A DNA stretch of 64,000 bases from Burkholderia sp. L27(2015) (GCF_009765705.1 NZ_LMUX01000021.1:1545752-1609751), one strand, 5' to 3'; positions 44,252-53,642 are shown, numbered from the stretch's first letter. Made by a program: numbers and translations. Notes: generated by a model not told the origin, from the sequence alone.

Positions 44252-44701
44252 CTACTCGCGGGTTTCTATCAGTACCGCACAAGGCGACTGTTCGATGACT
44301 TTTCCGCAGGTCGACGGGTTGGCCCAGCGGCGTAGCCGTGACAAATGGTGATGTCCCATCACAATGACCTCCGCAGTCAGCAGCCGGGCTTGTTCGATGA
44401 CGACGTCGGACGGATTTCCCGGGCAGAGGTGTTGTTCCACGGTGAGATTCCGGCCGGCAAGCTGTGCGGCTGCGGCAGCCAGGGCTGCTTGTGCGAAAGA
44501 TGTCTGCGCGTGTGCCGGCGGATAGATCAGGCCATCGGACGCGACACCGCTTTCGCAACCGGGGGGCAGCAAGTAGGATGGGTCGACAACGCATAGCAGG
44601 TGTATGGTTGCCGTGCCTGGCGCCGCCACGCGGCTGGCCAGGTCGACGGTATGGACACTCTGGGGTGTGCCGTCCAGCGGAACGAGGAGGATATTGAACA
44701 T
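44252..44701 (-). CDS. Universal stress protein (UspA family)
   Basis: 149 aa, one USP alpha/beta domain (MFNILLVPLDGTPQSVHTVD, AEVIVMGHHHLSR, GKVIEQSPCAVLI). The ATP-binding G-x2-G-x9-G(S/T) motif is altered: GHHHLSRLRRWANPSTCGKV, with the second glycine replaced, so nucleotide binding may be weak. It is convergent with the DUF1398 gene. Role in stress tolerance is assumed from the family only. Confidence 0.85.
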   Translation of the reverse strand: MFNILLVPLDGTPQSVHTVDLASRVAAPGTATIHLLCVVDPSYLLPPGCESGVASDGLIYPPAHAQTSFAQAALAAAAAQLAGRNLTVEQHLCPGNPSDVVIEQARLLTAEVIVMGHHHLSRLRRWANPSTCGKVIEQSPCAVLIETRE

Positions 44702-44835
44702 GATTGGGGATAAAGTCCGAAGTGATGTACCGCGGATGCCGGCGGCGATGAGGACGGCTTAGTCGTTTGTGCAGTATAGCCCTGAGCTGAATGACCGCAA
44801 TGGGGCACCCATCGCCTCATGCAATCCAGCGTGCG

Positions 44836-45810
44836 CTAACCCTGCTGCAAGTTCCCCATTCCCGCCAGAGTCGCCTCGACCGCCTCGTCGAGAGACGTGT
44901 GCGGTTCGCGGCCGAGTGCCGCTACCAGTCGCGCGTTGCTCATACGCACAGGTGTTTTCCAGAGATAGCGCATCTCGCCCATTTCGCGGAAGGTTGTGAC
45001 GAACGGTGAAGCCAATACGAGTAGCCACCAGGGAAATGCTGCGACGCGCGGTGCGGTCCCGGTTCGGCGCACGACCACGCGACGGATCGCATCGCTCATC
45101 TGTGTACCGTCTGCGTCCCAGTGGCCCTCCATATGGAAACTGGCGAAGGCACCCAGTGTGTCGCGGCGTGCGAGCAGTTCGACCACGGTGCGTCCAACGT
45201 CCGGCAGGTATGACCATTGATGCCCGACGCCACGCTGCCCCGGATAGCTGATGGTTTTCACCGGCCGACCCTGCTTGACGAGGCCTTGCGAGAACCAATT
45301 GCTACCCGCCTTCGGTCCGAAGAAGTCTCCCGCCCGCACGATCAGCACGCGTGCTCCTTCACGGCTGGCCTTTTGCAGCCGCTGCTCCAGTTCGACGCGA
45401 ATGGCCCCCTTGCGTGTCGTCGGGCGCTGCGGTGTGTCTTCCGTTAGCACCGGGAAAGCATCAGGGCCGTAGTTGTAGACAGTGCCGGGCAATACGATGG
45501 TCGCTCCCTGAGCTGCGGCCGCAGCAATGGTGCTGTCGAGCATCGGCAGCACCAGTTCCGACCAGCGGCGGTATCCCGGCGGGTTGACTGCGTGGACGAT
45601 CACCGAGCAGCCTGCCGCGGCGTTCATTACGTCCTCCCGGTTAAGCGCGTCGCCCCGAATCCACTGGATGCCGTCTTTGTGCTCGATGGCTTGCTTGGTA
45701 CCACGCTTTAATGCCCGGACGTCCCAACCCGCGTCGCGCAACTGGCGCGCCACTTCACCGCCAATGCCACCGGTGGCGCCCAGGACCAGAACTGTGCTGT
45801 TGATTCCCAT
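44836..45810 (-). CDS. NAD(P)-binding epimerase/reductase (extended SDR)
   Basis: 324 aa with a Rossmann motif GATGGIGGE at residues 11-19, and family features such as CSVIVHAVNP, VLPGTVYNYGPDAFPVLTED, RVLIVRAGDFFGP and SYLPDVGRTVVELL. The usual YxxxK is not seen: the expected region reads NYGPD. AGGAA stands before the ATG. Divergent from LysR 45907; a palindrome lies between them. The C-terminal part (WWLLVLASPFVTTFREMGE) resembles a conserved extension of this subgroup. Substrate unknown. Confidence 0.86.
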   Translation of the reverse strand: MGINSTVLVLGATGGIGGEVARQLRDAGWDVRALKRGTKQAIEHKDGIQWIRGDALNREDVMNAAAGCSVIVHAVNPPGYRRWSELVLPMLDSTIAAAAAQGATIVLPGTVYNYGPDAFPVLTEDTPQRPTTRKGAIRVELEQRLQKASREGARVLIVRAGDFFGPKAGSNWFSQGLVKQGRPVKTISYPGQRGVGHQWSYLPDVGRTVVELLARRDTLGAFASFHMEGHWDADGTQMSDAIRRVVVRRTGTAPRVAAFPWWLLVLASPFVTTFREMGEMRYLWKTPVRMSNARLVAALGREPHTSLDEAVEATLAGMGNLQQG

Positions 45811-45894
45811 GATTTCCTCTAAAAGAAAGTGTCGATGGCTGCATTCTGGGGCGACCGAGGTTAAACGGGAATTGCCTAATAGTGTTCATTCGCT

Positions 45895-45908
45895 ATACAT
45901 TAATGTAT
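45895..45908. promoter_or_regulatory. Palindrome overlapping the LysR start codon
   Basis: ATACATTAATGTAT is a perfect 14-bp palindrome ending on the second base of the LysR ATG at 45907. It lies in the divergent gap between the epimerase and LysR genes and may be an operator. No ribosome site precedes the ATG, so transcript and translation start could coincide. Confidence 0.5.
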
Positions 45909-46794
45909 GAAATCAAATATCGGTTGGGAGCTCTACCGCACATTTCTCAGCGTACTTAAAGAGGGTTCGCTGTCTGGTGCCGCTCGGGGTCTGGGCATCA
46001 CCCAACCAACGGTGGGGCGCCATATTGCTGCATTGGAGCAGGCCCTGGGCGTTGCGTTGTTCACGCGCTCACAGCTCGGTCTAACTCCGACCGAGGCGGC
46101 GTTGGGCCTGCGGACCTACGCCGAGACGATGGAGAGCACTGCAGCCTCGCTCGAACGGGCAGCCACGGCCCACGGCGAAGGGGTGCGCGGCGTGGTGCGT
46201 GTGTCGGCGAGCGAGGTAATGGGTGTCGAGGTACTACCGCCCATTTTCGAGCAGTTGCGGCGGCGCTACCCTGAGCTGAAAGTCGAACTGGTACTGAGCA
46301 ATCGCGTACAAGACCTGTTACGGCGGGAAGCGGATATCGCCGTTCGCATGATGCGGCCCGAGCAGGAGCAACTGGTCGCACGCCGCGTCGGCAACATCGA
46401 AGTCGGCCTGTATGCGCGCAAGGACTACCTGGCTCGGCAAGGCGTGCCACGCCGGGCCAGCGAGCTGGCAGGGCATTCCCTGATCGGATATGACCAGCCG
46501 AGTGTCTTCGTGCGCAAGGCCAGCCGCTCGTTCTTAGGCTTTAACCGCGAGTCGTTCTCGATATGCACCGACAGTGACCTTGCGCAGCTTGCGATGATTC
46601 GTAGCGGTGCGGGGATAGGCGGCTGCCAGGTTGCTTTGGCCGGGCGCGACGACACGCTGACGCGCGTGTTACCGACTGAATTCTCGTTGCAGCTGGAGAC
46701 CTGGGTGACGATGCATGAAGACCTTCGCACCAGCCCGCGTTGCCGTGTCACGTTCGATATCCTCGTCGCAGGGCTTGAACGCTACATCGCGTAG
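45907..46794 (+). CDS. LysR-family transcriptional regulator
   Basis: 295 aa. Helix-turn-helix WELYRTFLSVLKEGSLSGAA / RGLGITQPTVGRHIAALEQA, then the effector domain (GVVRVSASEVMGVEVLPPIF). Same subgroup as the 1860 gene. No Shine-Dalgarno before the ATG at 45907, but the sequence reads as a family N-terminus from residue 1; the palindrome overlaps its start. Divergent from the epimerase, its probable target. Confidence 0.9.
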   Translation: MKSNIGWELYRTFLSVLKEGSLSGAARGLGITQPTVGRHIAALEQALGVALFTRSQLGLTPTEAALGLRTYAETMESTAASLERAATAHGEGVRGVVRVSASEVMGVEVLPPIFEQLRRRYPELKVELVLSNRVQDLLRREADIAVRMMRPEQEQLVARRVGNIEVGLYARKDYLARQGVPRRASELAGHSLIGYDQPSVFVRKASRSFLGFNRESFSICTDSDLAQLAMIRSGAGIGGCQVALAGRDDTLTRVLPTEFSLQLETWVTMHEDLRTSPRCRVTFDILVAGLERYIA

Positions 46795-46909
46795 TTCAAT
46801 GCCGGTCCAATTCGGGAGTTGCAGAGTTGAATATTCCCGCGCCGCTGTGCGATAGTCTCAGATAGCCTCGCCGTTGGGCGCCTGAACCCCTGAACCTGGA
46901 GCATGCAAC

Positions 46910-47875
46910 ATGAACCCCAAATTGCCTATCAAGGTAGCGATCCTCGATGACTATCAGAACGTCGCGTTGAGCATGGCGGACTGGTCGCCTCTCAAGCAGA
47001 TGGCCGATATTACGGTGTTCAACGACCACGTCGCCGATACCGGCAATCTGATTCAACGCCTGCAGCCATTCGACGTCGTATGCGTGATGCGAGAGCGCAC
47101 ACCGTTGTCCCGCGAGATCATGGAAAGCCTGCCAAACCTGAAGTTGATTGCCTCGACCGGCGCAGGGAATGCGTCTATCGATCAGGACGCCGCCGCGGAA
47201 CGCGGGATCGAAATCCGTCACACGGGCTATTCGTCCACGCCGACGATTGAATTCACGTGGGCGCTGATTCTGGCAATGGCCCGCAATGTTTCTCTTGAGA
47301 ATCAGTCGCTGCGGCAAGGGGGGTGGCAAGTTTCACTTGGCGAGGAGCTGGCGGGCAAAACGCTGGGATTGCTCGGGCTTGGGCGCGTCGGGTCGGCTGT
47401 CGGCATCATAGGGCGGGCATTCAGAATGAACGTCATCGCATGGAGCCAAAATCTCACCGCGGAGCGCGCCGAGGAAAAAGGCGTGCAGCTCGTCAGCAAG
47501 GATGTACTGTTCTCCACAGCCGATTTTTTGTCGATCCACGTGCGATTCAGCGAGCGAACCCAAGGTCTGGTCGGGGCGACGGAACTCGCGCAGATGAAAC
47601 CCACGAGCCGGCTGATCAATACGTCCAGGGGACCGATCGTCGATCACGCCGCGCTGCTTCGGGCACTCACGACCGGTCAGATCGCGGGCGCAGCACTGGA
47701 CGTGTACGACGTCGAACCGCTAGACAACCCGCACCCTCTGCGCGAATTGCCCAACGTGCTCGCGACGCCTCATATCGGCTATGTGTCGAAGGAGTTGTAT
47801 CGCACCTTCTATAGCGATACTGTGAAAAACATCGTTCAGTGGCTCGATGAGACCGGACGTTCTGCGCAAGGCTAG
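46910..47875 (+). CDS. D-2-hydroxyacid dehydrogenase
   Basis: 321 aa, NAD-dependent, two-domain enzyme. The cofactor motif GLLGLGRVGSAVG is in the middle; the catalytic Arg is in NTSRGPIVDH, the Glu in DVYDVEPL and the His in TPHIGYV. Family is the 2-hydroxyacid dehydrogenases acting on glyoxylate, glycerate or related acids; substrate unknown. GGAG precedes the ATG. No pathway partner is adjacent; it converges with the GST gene. Confidence 0.93.
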   Translation: MNPKLPIKVAILDDYQNVALSMADWSPLKQMADITVFNDHVADTGNLIQRLQPFDVVCVMRERTPLSREIMESLPNLKLIASTGAGNASIDQDAAAERGIEIRHTGYSSTPTIEFTWALILAMARNVSLENQSLRQGGWQVSLGEELAGKTLGLLGLGRVGSAVGIIGRAFRMNVIAWSQNLTAERAEEKGVQLVSKDVLFSTADFLSIHVRFSERTQGLVGATELAQMKPTSRLINTSRGPIVDHAALLRALTTGQIAGAALDVYDVEPLDNPHPLRELPNVLATPHIGYVSKELYRTFYSDTVKNIVQWLDETGRSAQG

Positions 47876-47888
47876 GGGATGACCGTGG

Positions 47889-48527
47889 TTAGCCACCGTT
47901 CTGATAGGTGCTCGAGCCGTATGGCGCAGCCTTGAACTCTGCCAGCGACTCGGCTTGTGACGAGAGGTTACGCAGCGTTGGGTAGTTCGCTGCGTCGACC
48001 ACATCGGGAAGCATCATTTGTATGAAGTGCCACGCGACCGCTGTGGTCACACCCGCTTGATTGATGGTGTCGCTGGTAACCTCGAACGGCTGGCGACCCA
48101 GTTCAGATTCGAGCGCCTCAATGGCGGCAATAAGTTGGCCGGTCACCCGTGACACCCAGGGTTCGTGTAGTTTCTCAGCCGGGCGCAGGTTCTGTTCGTA
48201 GACAATCTGCACGCTCTTCTCGCACGCCGCTAGAGCGAGCCCGATCACGCGGAGCGCGTGTTGACGCGCGGCGATGCCAACAGGCATCAGACTCTTGCGT
48301 GAAGCGGCGAGGACCTCGGCATACTCAAGGATCAGTGTTGACTCCATGAGTACTTCCCCATCGTCACAGATGAGCGACGGCGCTTTGACGACAGGATTGA
48401 TTTTCTGAAACTGCGCAAAGGTGCTGAAGACTGAGACAGACTGATGCTCAAAGCGCAGACCGAGAAGTTGCAATGAGATCGCGACGCGACGCACATACGG
48501 CGAATCGAGCATACCGATGAGTTCCAT
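47889..48527 (-). CDS. Glutathione S-transferase
   Basis: 212 aa with the N-terminal thioredoxin-like domain (MELIGMLDSPYVRRVAISLQ, NPVVKAPSLI with the cis-Pro, and the ESTLILEY motif for the glutathione gamma-Glu) and an all-helical C-terminal domain. The likely catalytic residue is Ser9 (LDSPYVRR). Conjugates electrophiles to glutathione or acts as an isomerase. The stop is 13 bp from the end of the convergent dehydrogenase. Confidence 0.9.
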   Translation of the reverse strand: MELIGMLDSPYVRRVAISLQLLGLRFEHQSVSVFSTFAQFQKINPVVKAPSLICDDGEVLMESTLILEYAEVLAASRKSLMPVGIAARQHALRVIGLALAACEKSVQIVYEQNLRPAEKLHEPWVSRVTGQLIAAIEALESELGRQPFEVTSDTINQAGVTTAVAWHFIQMMLPDVVDAANYPTLRNLSSQAESLAEFKAAPYGSSTYQNGG

Positions 48528-48723
48528 GGGTTCTCCTATTTGGATTGATCAGTGGAATCCGACCTGGCGCATTGCGATCGTGGCTGCTGCACGCGCCGTC
48601 GTGCGCCTATTGGACCAAAGGCCAATGTCGGTATTCCAAACTAACCTGTATTCTATTTTATGATCGATTGGGTGTGTGTCGTGCGTTCGAGACGATTTGC
48701 GAGCGGAGAAGGAGGGTAAACGA

Positions 48724-49485
48724 GTGAGCCACGTTGAGATCGCTCTGATCGTGTTTGCCTGCGTATTTTGCAGCGCGTTGCTTGGCCTGTATGTGCGTAC
48801 CCTTTTGCCAGAGCACCACCTTAGCGATGAATCAACCGGTGTCTTGAAGCTGGCGGTTGGTTTGATAGCAACGATGGCCGCGTTGGTGCTTGGCCTGCTG
48901 ATTTCGTCGGCAAAGAGTTCGTTCGATACCGTGAACGGCGAGGTAGTGGGCAATGCCGCCAACATCATCCTCCTCGATCGCGCTCTGGCCAAGTACGGCC
49001 CGGAAACGAAGGAGGTCCGTGATTTGCTTAAGCAGAGGGTCGACATGTCGATCCAGATAATCGCTTCCGGCAAACCTGAGCAAATCGCAAAACTTCGTGG
49101 CATCGAGGCAGTCAGGCGGGCGGAAAGCCTTCAACTCAAGCTTGAGGAACTGTCGCCGCACAGCGACGCGCAACGTCAACTGCAGGCACGCGCCGTCCAG
49201 ATTGCGAATGAAGCGTTGGCTGAGCGCCAACTTACGATGCTGCAAGCTGTGGGCTCGACCCCCGCACCATTGCTGATATGCCTGGTGTTGTGGCTCTCCA
49301 TTATCTTTTGCGCATTTGGCCTGTTCACTTCCGCCAACGTCACAGTCATTGTTGGGTTGTTGCTGGGCGCATTGTCCACTTCCGGCGCAATATTTCTGAT
49401 CCTCGAGATGAACACACCGCTTGAAGGGGTGGTCACGGTCTCGCTCGCACCGATGCGCGAGGCACTCGCCATGCTCGGCCAGTAG
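48724..49485 (+). CDS. DUF4239-like membrane protein
   Basis: 253 aa with two N-terminal spans (about residues 4-24 and 42-62) and two near 175-220, the middle part being soluble. GTG start at 48724 is fixed by a GGAGG site nearby; upstream ATG at 48676 has no such site. Sequence features (ADESTGVLKLAVGLIATMAA-like region, LVLGLLISSAKSSFDTVNGE) place it in the DUF4239/bestrophin-like group of unknown function. It is not clearly part of an operon. Confidence 0.8.
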   Translation: MSHVEIALIVFACVFCSALLGLYVRTLLPEHHLSDESTGVLKLAVGLIATMAALVLGLLISSAKSSFDTVNGEVVGNAANIILLDRALAKYGPETKEVRDLLKQRVDMSIQIIASGKPEQIAKLRGIEAVRRAESLQLKLEELSPHSDAQRQLQARAVQIANEALAERQLTMLQAVGSTPAPLLICLVLWLSIIFCAFGLFTSANVTVIVGLLLGALSTSGAIFLILEMNTPLEGVVTVSLAPMREALAMLGQ

Positions 49486-49611
49486 CGGCGATAGGTGTCA
49501 CGCACGGCAACCGTGAGCGTCAGAGAACATGACCTCGCGCAGCGATCGATAGCGTGCGCAGCGTGTGCCGTTCCGCTATATTAGCGACACCCCCGCCAAT
49601 CAGGAGCCACC

Positions 49612-50745
49612 ATGACGCGTACCGCTCTGTTCCTCGCCACTTTACTCAGCGTGACTACGGCCCAAGTCCAGGCGGCCGAGCCGATCCGGATCGGCATCAC
49701 CACGATACTCAGCGGTCCCACCGCCGATCGGGGGCAGTCCGAACAATATGGTGCGCAGCTGGCTTTGAACCACATCAACGAGAGCGGGGGCGTGCTGGGA
49801 CGGCCGGTCGAAGCGTTCTATGCCGATAACGCGTGCAAGCCCGCCATCGGCGTCCCGGCGACGCAGCGGCTGATCGAGCGGGAACACGTACCGGTCATCA
49901 TCGGGGCGCTGTGCACCCCGGTCACCCACGCCATCATGCCGGTCATCGAACAGGCGCACGTGCCGCTGATCATCGCCACTTCGGCGGGGCAGGATTTCGT
50001 CGATGCCTCCGGCGTCGGCGGCAATGTGTATGCGTTCAAGACCATTCCTTCCGAGGTTGATATCGCCGGTGGTTTGGTGCGCTACCTGGTCGCGCACAAC
50101 GTCAAATCGGTGGCCGTCGTCTCTGCCGCCGGGGGTTTTCCGCAGCTTAGCGCCGACGCTATCGCGAAGGCGGCCAAGGAAGCCGGCCTGCAGGTGACCG
50201 ACCAGGAAAGATTGGCGCCCGGCACGACCGATTTCGGCCCGGTAATCGATAAGCTGAAAGCTGGCAATCCTGACCAATTGGTGACTGTGCTCGGTCCGTT
50301 TACCGCCGGTTTCTTCCGCGCGTATGAGACCTCGGGCTGGAAGGTGCCGGTGACCGGACGCGTCGACTTCCAGACCGCGCTCGCCGCGGTTTCCCCACAG
50401 TTCCGTGCAGCCGGCGGCTTGGCGACTCTGACCGGGGTGGCGGTGTTTACGCCTGACCAGGATTTGCCCGGCGTGAAAGCTTTCGTGGCCTCGTATAAAG
50501 CCCATTACGGCTTGGTGCCGACGCAGCGCGCTTTCTTCGTCTATGAGGCAACCTTATTGGCGGTGGATGCGATCCGCCGGGCCAAATCCGACCAGCCCGA
50601 AGCGATCGAGGCCGCGCTCAGGACCACCGAAATGCCTTCGGCGCTCGGCGGCACCTATGCGCCCGACGCGCATAATCACGCCCATACCCCATTGCAGATC
50701 GTGGGCATTCGCAATGACCGTGTCGCGGTGATCGCTAACGAATAA
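49612..50745 (+). CDS. ABC transporter substrate-binding protein (branched-chain amino acid/amide type)
   Basis: 377 aa. Signal peptide of about 22 residues (MTRTALFLATLLSVTTAQVQAA), then a type-I periplasmic binding fold (Peripla_BP_6: IRIGITTILSGPTADRGQSE, QLALNHINESGGVLGRPVEA). Members bind amino acids, amides or aromatic acids for ABC permeases. No permease or ATPase gene lies next to it, so it probably works with a distant system or as a sensor. A rho-independent terminator follows at 50757-50804. Confidence 0.93.
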   Translation: MTRTALFLATLLSVTTAQVQAAEPIRIGITTILSGPTADRGQSEQYGAQLALNHINESGGVLGRPVEAFYADNACKPAIGVPATQRLIEREHVPVIIGALCTPVTHAIMPVIEQAHVPLIIATSAGQDFVDASGVGGNVYAFKTIPSEVDIAGGLVRYLVAHNVKSVAVVSAAGGFPQLSADAIAKAAKEAGLQVTDQERLAPGTTDFGPVIDKLKAGNPDQLVTVLGPFTAGFFRAYETSGWKVPVTGRVDFQTALAAVSPQFRAAGGLATLTGVAVFTPDQDLPGVKAFVASYKAHYGLVPTQRAFFVYEATLLAVDAIRRAKSDQPEAIEAALRTTEMPSALGGTYAPDAHNHAHTPLQIVGIRNDRVAVIANE

Positions 50746-50756
50746 CTGAATTTGAT

Positions 50757-50804
50757 GGCGCCATTCATCAGTTGTCTATCGAATGGCGCCGGCATTTGCT
50801 TTTT
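50757..50804 (+). terminator. Rho-independent terminator after the binding-protein gene
   Basis: Perfect 10-bp stem GGCGCCATTC (50757-50766) and GAATGGCGCC (50781-50790) with a 14-base loop, followed by a run of five T at 50800-50804. It begins 11 bases after the stop codon. Confidence 0.8.
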
Positions 50805-50900
50805 CAGACCAACGCAATAATTCGGCACTAAAGTCTTGTCGCTTAGATGTCGGTTTTAGCACTCCGAGTCCGCGTCTTTTCAGCCGCCCGTCAATGCGAT

Positions 50901-51830
50901 TTATGTCGGCACCCTCTGCCGACATACAGTGAGCACCAGTTGCCGGAGCCAACGATGAACAGGGTCGACCTCTAAGCGAGGATGCCACATCTGCGATACC
51001 GTAATTTTTTCGGTTGTCACAGGCAGCTCGAAAGCGTAGGTGTTTCTGTTTAGGGCAGATTCTTGATGTTCAGGTTGGTTGCCCAGAAATGAGGCAGGCA
51101 CGAGAGCGATCAAATCGGAGGCTCGAGCCACGGCCAGCGCAGCGGGAAAGCTTGGGACCACGGCGACGATCGTTCGTTCTAAACCTAAGGCAGCCAACGC
51201 TTGATCTACCGGACCGCTTGCGCGCTCGCGGCGCGAAGCGACAACGTGGCCGAAGGCGATGTAACGTTCGGCGGTGACCTCGTGCTCCAGTTCGAGCGGA
51301 TGGCCCTTTCTGACGACACCGAGAAAGCGATCCCGGAACAGCGCCTGCACGCGCACTTCCGGTCCCATTTCGCCCAAGACACCGATCTCAAGGTCGGTTG
51401 AACCCTCTCGCAAATGGGCTGCCGTCTTCTCAGGCTTGGGTGCGAAGCGCAAACGCACGAGCGGCGCGATTGCCGTCGCCGCGGCGATGAGCGGAGCACC
51501 AAACGCCTCCACAAAGCCGTCGTTGGCTCGAATCGTAAAAGTTCGCTGCAAGGTTGGGAAATCCGGCTCTGTCGTCGAGGGACGAAGTACGGCGCGTGCC
51601 TCATAAACCGCATTTTGTGTGCGTTGCCGAAGCGCCTCCGCGTGGGGAGTCAATACCATACGACGCCCTGCGCGAACCAATAATGGGTCACCGATCGCCT
51701 CTCGCAACCGAGTTAACGTTCGACTCATTGCCGAGGCGCTCAATCCCAGTCGACGCGCGGCGCCAGCGACGCTGCCATCGGCCAGCAATACGTCGAGCGC
51801 AATGAGTAGATTCAAATCGGGTTCGGGCAT
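50901..51830 (-). CDS. LysR-family transcriptional regulator (PcpR/NodD-like branch)
   Basis: 309 aa. Start MPEPDLNLLIALDVLLADGS at 51830; helix-turn-helix VAGAARRLGLSASAMSRTLT. The Leu-Arg-rich segment (DPLLVRAGRRMVLTPHAEAL) is typical of this branch. Effector domain follows. Divergent from the SDR at 52004, which it probably controls. A TGCA-N9-TGCA repeat (51870-51886) stands about 40 bp upstream of it. Confidence 0.92.
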   Translation of the reverse strand: MPEPDLNLLIALDVLLADGSVAGAARRLGLSASAMSRTLTRLREAIGDPLLVRAGRRMVLTPHAEALRQRTQNAVYEARAVLRPSTTEPDFPTLQRTFTIRANDGFVEAFGAPLIAAATAIAPLVRLRFAPKPEKTAAHLREGSTDLEIGVLGEMGPEVRVQALFRDRFLGVVRKGHPLELEHEVTAERYIAFGHVVASRRERASGPVDQALAALGLERTIVAVVPSFPAALAVARASDLIALVPASFLGNQPEHQESALNRNTYAFELPVTTEKITVSQMWHPRLEVDPVHRWLRQLVLTVCRQRVPT

Positions 51831-51869
51831 GCCCGATCGTAGCACCAACCATCCAGGCATGGCGTTTGG

Positions 51870-51886
51870 TGCATGTTATAAGTGCA
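51870..51886. promoter_or_regulatory. Possible LysR operator
   Basis: TGCA-N9-TGCA inside a larger imperfect repeat (TTTGGTGCA and TGCAAACC). It lies in the divergent gap between LysR 50901-51830 and SDR 52004. Only a weak candidate. Confidence 0.35.
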
Positions 51887-52003
51887 AACCTTGCGTCTTC
51901 CGCCATGCCTTCCAAATCGATATATTCCCTGGACCGGCTCACCAACGAGCGCGCAGTTCGTCAATGCCACCTTCAATCAGGTTTCATCAACAGGGAGCTA
52001 CCA

Positions 52004-52708
52004 ATGCAAGACTTATCTCCACAGAAAACCGTTCTCCTCATCGGTGCATCGCGCGGCCTCGGCTTCGCAATGGTCGAGGAATACCTCAAGCGCGGCTGGC
52101 GAGTGATAGCCACCGCTAGGCAGAGCTCCCCAGAAAAGCTTCTTCAACTCGCGAAAACTTCGCATGGAGCGCTCGAAGTTGAAACAGTCGACATCACGCT
52201 TGCGGAGCAGGTCGCCGCGCTACGCGGTCGTCTTGAGGTTCGACGACTGGATGTGCTGTTCGTGAATGCCGGTGTCAAAAACGACGATCGTGAAACGATC
52301 GCCGATGTCTCGACCGAGGAATTTGTGCGCGTCATGGTGACGAACTCGTTGAGTCCCATGAGAGTGATCGAGGCGTTTCAGGACCTCGTGCAGCCGACCG
52401 GAACGATAGGCGTCATGTCGTCCGGGCAGGGGAGCCTGACAAACAACGATAACGGCAACTATGAGGTCTACCGAAGCAGCAAGGCCGCACTCAACATGTT
52501 CATGCGTAGCTTTGCTGCGCGCCACCGAAGCGACGCGAGAACCTTGTTACTGATGGCGCCCGGATGGGTGCGCACGGATATGGGCGGTCCGCAAGCGCGT
52601 CTGAGCATCGAAGAAAGCATCCCGAACTTACTGAGCACGATCGAGGCTTACGAAGGCCGTTCCGGCTTGCATTACCTGGACTACCTCGGCAGAGTCGTTC
52701 CTTGGTGA
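52004..52708 (+). CDS. Short-chain dehydrogenase/reductase
   Basis: 234 aa classical-type SDR. Cofactor motif GASRGLG at residues 14-20, VNAG in the middle, a Ser in MSSGQGS and Tyr-x3-Lys in YRSSK. C-terminal APGWVRTDMGGPQA resembles the sniffer/C-factor-like subgroup (short NAD(P)H reductases). GGAG before the ATG at 52004 supports that start. Divergent from the LysR; substrate unknown. Confidence 0.9.
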   Translation: MQDLSPQKTVLLIGASRGLGFAMVEEYLKRGWRVIATARQSSPEKLLQLAKTSHGALEVETVDITLAEQVAALRGRLEVRRLDVLFVNAGVKNDDRETIADVSTEEFVRVMVTNSLSPMRVIEAFQDLVQPTGTIGVMSSGQGSLTNNDNGNYEVYRSSKAALNMFMRSFAARHRSDARTLLLMAPGWVRTDMGGPQARLSIEESIPNLLSTIEAYEGRSGLHYLDYLGRVVPW

Positions 52709-52738
52709 ACGGCGGCACGAGATAGCCTGCAAGGGCGG

Positions 52739-53503
52739 TTACGTACGTGTGATCGATGCGCCGCCGTCGACCAGCGAAGCGGTACCGGTCACAAAGGACG
52801 AGTCGTCGGATGCAAGATAAAGCACCGAGCGGGCGAGCTCTTCCGGCTGTGCGATCCGCTTGAGCGCATGCAACCCGGTCACGAAGGCCTGCGACTCGGC
52901 GGTGTCGTTCATGCCGCGATACATCGGTGTGTCCACGGCGCCAGGCAGAATGGCGTTGACGCGCACACCTTGCGGTCCATACTCGGCGGCAAGCGCCTGC
53001 GTCAGTCCAATCAATCCTGCCTTGCTCGCGGCGTATGCCGCGGTGCCGGGGAAAGCGAATGAGTAGCCGACGAACGTCGATGTGAAAATGATGGATCCAC
53101 CGCCTTGCTTCAGCATTTCGGGGATCTGGTGCTTCGCACCCAAAAAGGCGCTCGTCAGATTCGTCGCCAACGCGGCCGACCAGCCTGCCTCTGACACGCC
53201 TGTGGTCGGGCCCATTTCGCCCAGGGTGCCGGCGTTGTTATAGGCGATGTCAAGACGCCCGAAGGTACTGACGGCTAGCGCGACCAGCGCTTTCGCGAAA
53301 TCCTCCGACTGCACGTCGCCCGCCAGAAACGCGGCTTCACCCCCTTCGCTGACAATCTCGGCGGCGAGCGTTTCAAGTTCAGCTTGGCGGCGCGCCGCGA
53401 TCACGACTTTTGCGCCTTCCGCGGCGAACAGTTTTGCGGCGGCACGGCCAATTCCCGCACTGGCGCCGGTCACGATGGCGACTTTTCCTGTTAAGCGTTG
53501 CAT
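52739..53503 (-). CDS. Short-chain dehydrogenase/reductase
   Basis: 254 aa. Cofactor motif TGASAGIG, NNAG, a Ser in FTSTFVG, and Tyr-x3-Lys in YAASK, with the C-terminal VTGTASLVDGGASI. Typical FabG-like oxidoreductase, probably of the quinone/xenobiotic alcohol or ketone type. The ATG at 53503 is the family start. Divergent from LysR 53643, with two inverted repeats in the gap; LysR probably controls it. Converges with the SDR ending at 52708. Confidence 0.92.
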   Translation of the reverse strand: MQRLTGKVAIVTGASAGIGRAAAKLFAAEGAKVVIAARRQAELETLAAEIVSEGGEAAFLAGDVQSEDFAKALVALAVSTFGRLDIAYNNAGTLGEMGPTTGVSEAGWSAALATNLTSAFLGAKHQIPEMLKQGGGSIIFTSTFVGYSFAFPGTAAYAASKAGLIGLTQALAAEYGPQGVRVNAILPGAVDTPMYRGMNDTAESQAFVTGLHALKRIAQPEELARSVLYLASDDSSFVTGTASLVDGGASITRT

Positions 53504-53608
53504 GTTTAATCTCCTGCTGCAGTTTATCGGCCAGTGCACTATGCCTTGGCCCGTGAGAAGCAATATAGGCTTGAGCAACAACTGCAGAAAGGCGTAAAAG
53601 ATGGATAT

Positions 53609-53631
53609 ATCATTCAGTATTTGTGAATGAT
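53609..53631. promoter_or_regulatory. LysR operator candidate for the SDR/LysR pair
   Basis: ATCATTCA at 53609-53616 and TGAATGAT at 53624-53631 are perfect 8-bp arms with 7 bases between, close to the LysR start at 53643. A wider CTGCAGTT (53517-53524) and AACTGCAG (53580-53587) pair flanks the gap; it may be incidental. Confidence 0.65.
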
Positions 53632-53642
53632 CGAGGGCGGAT

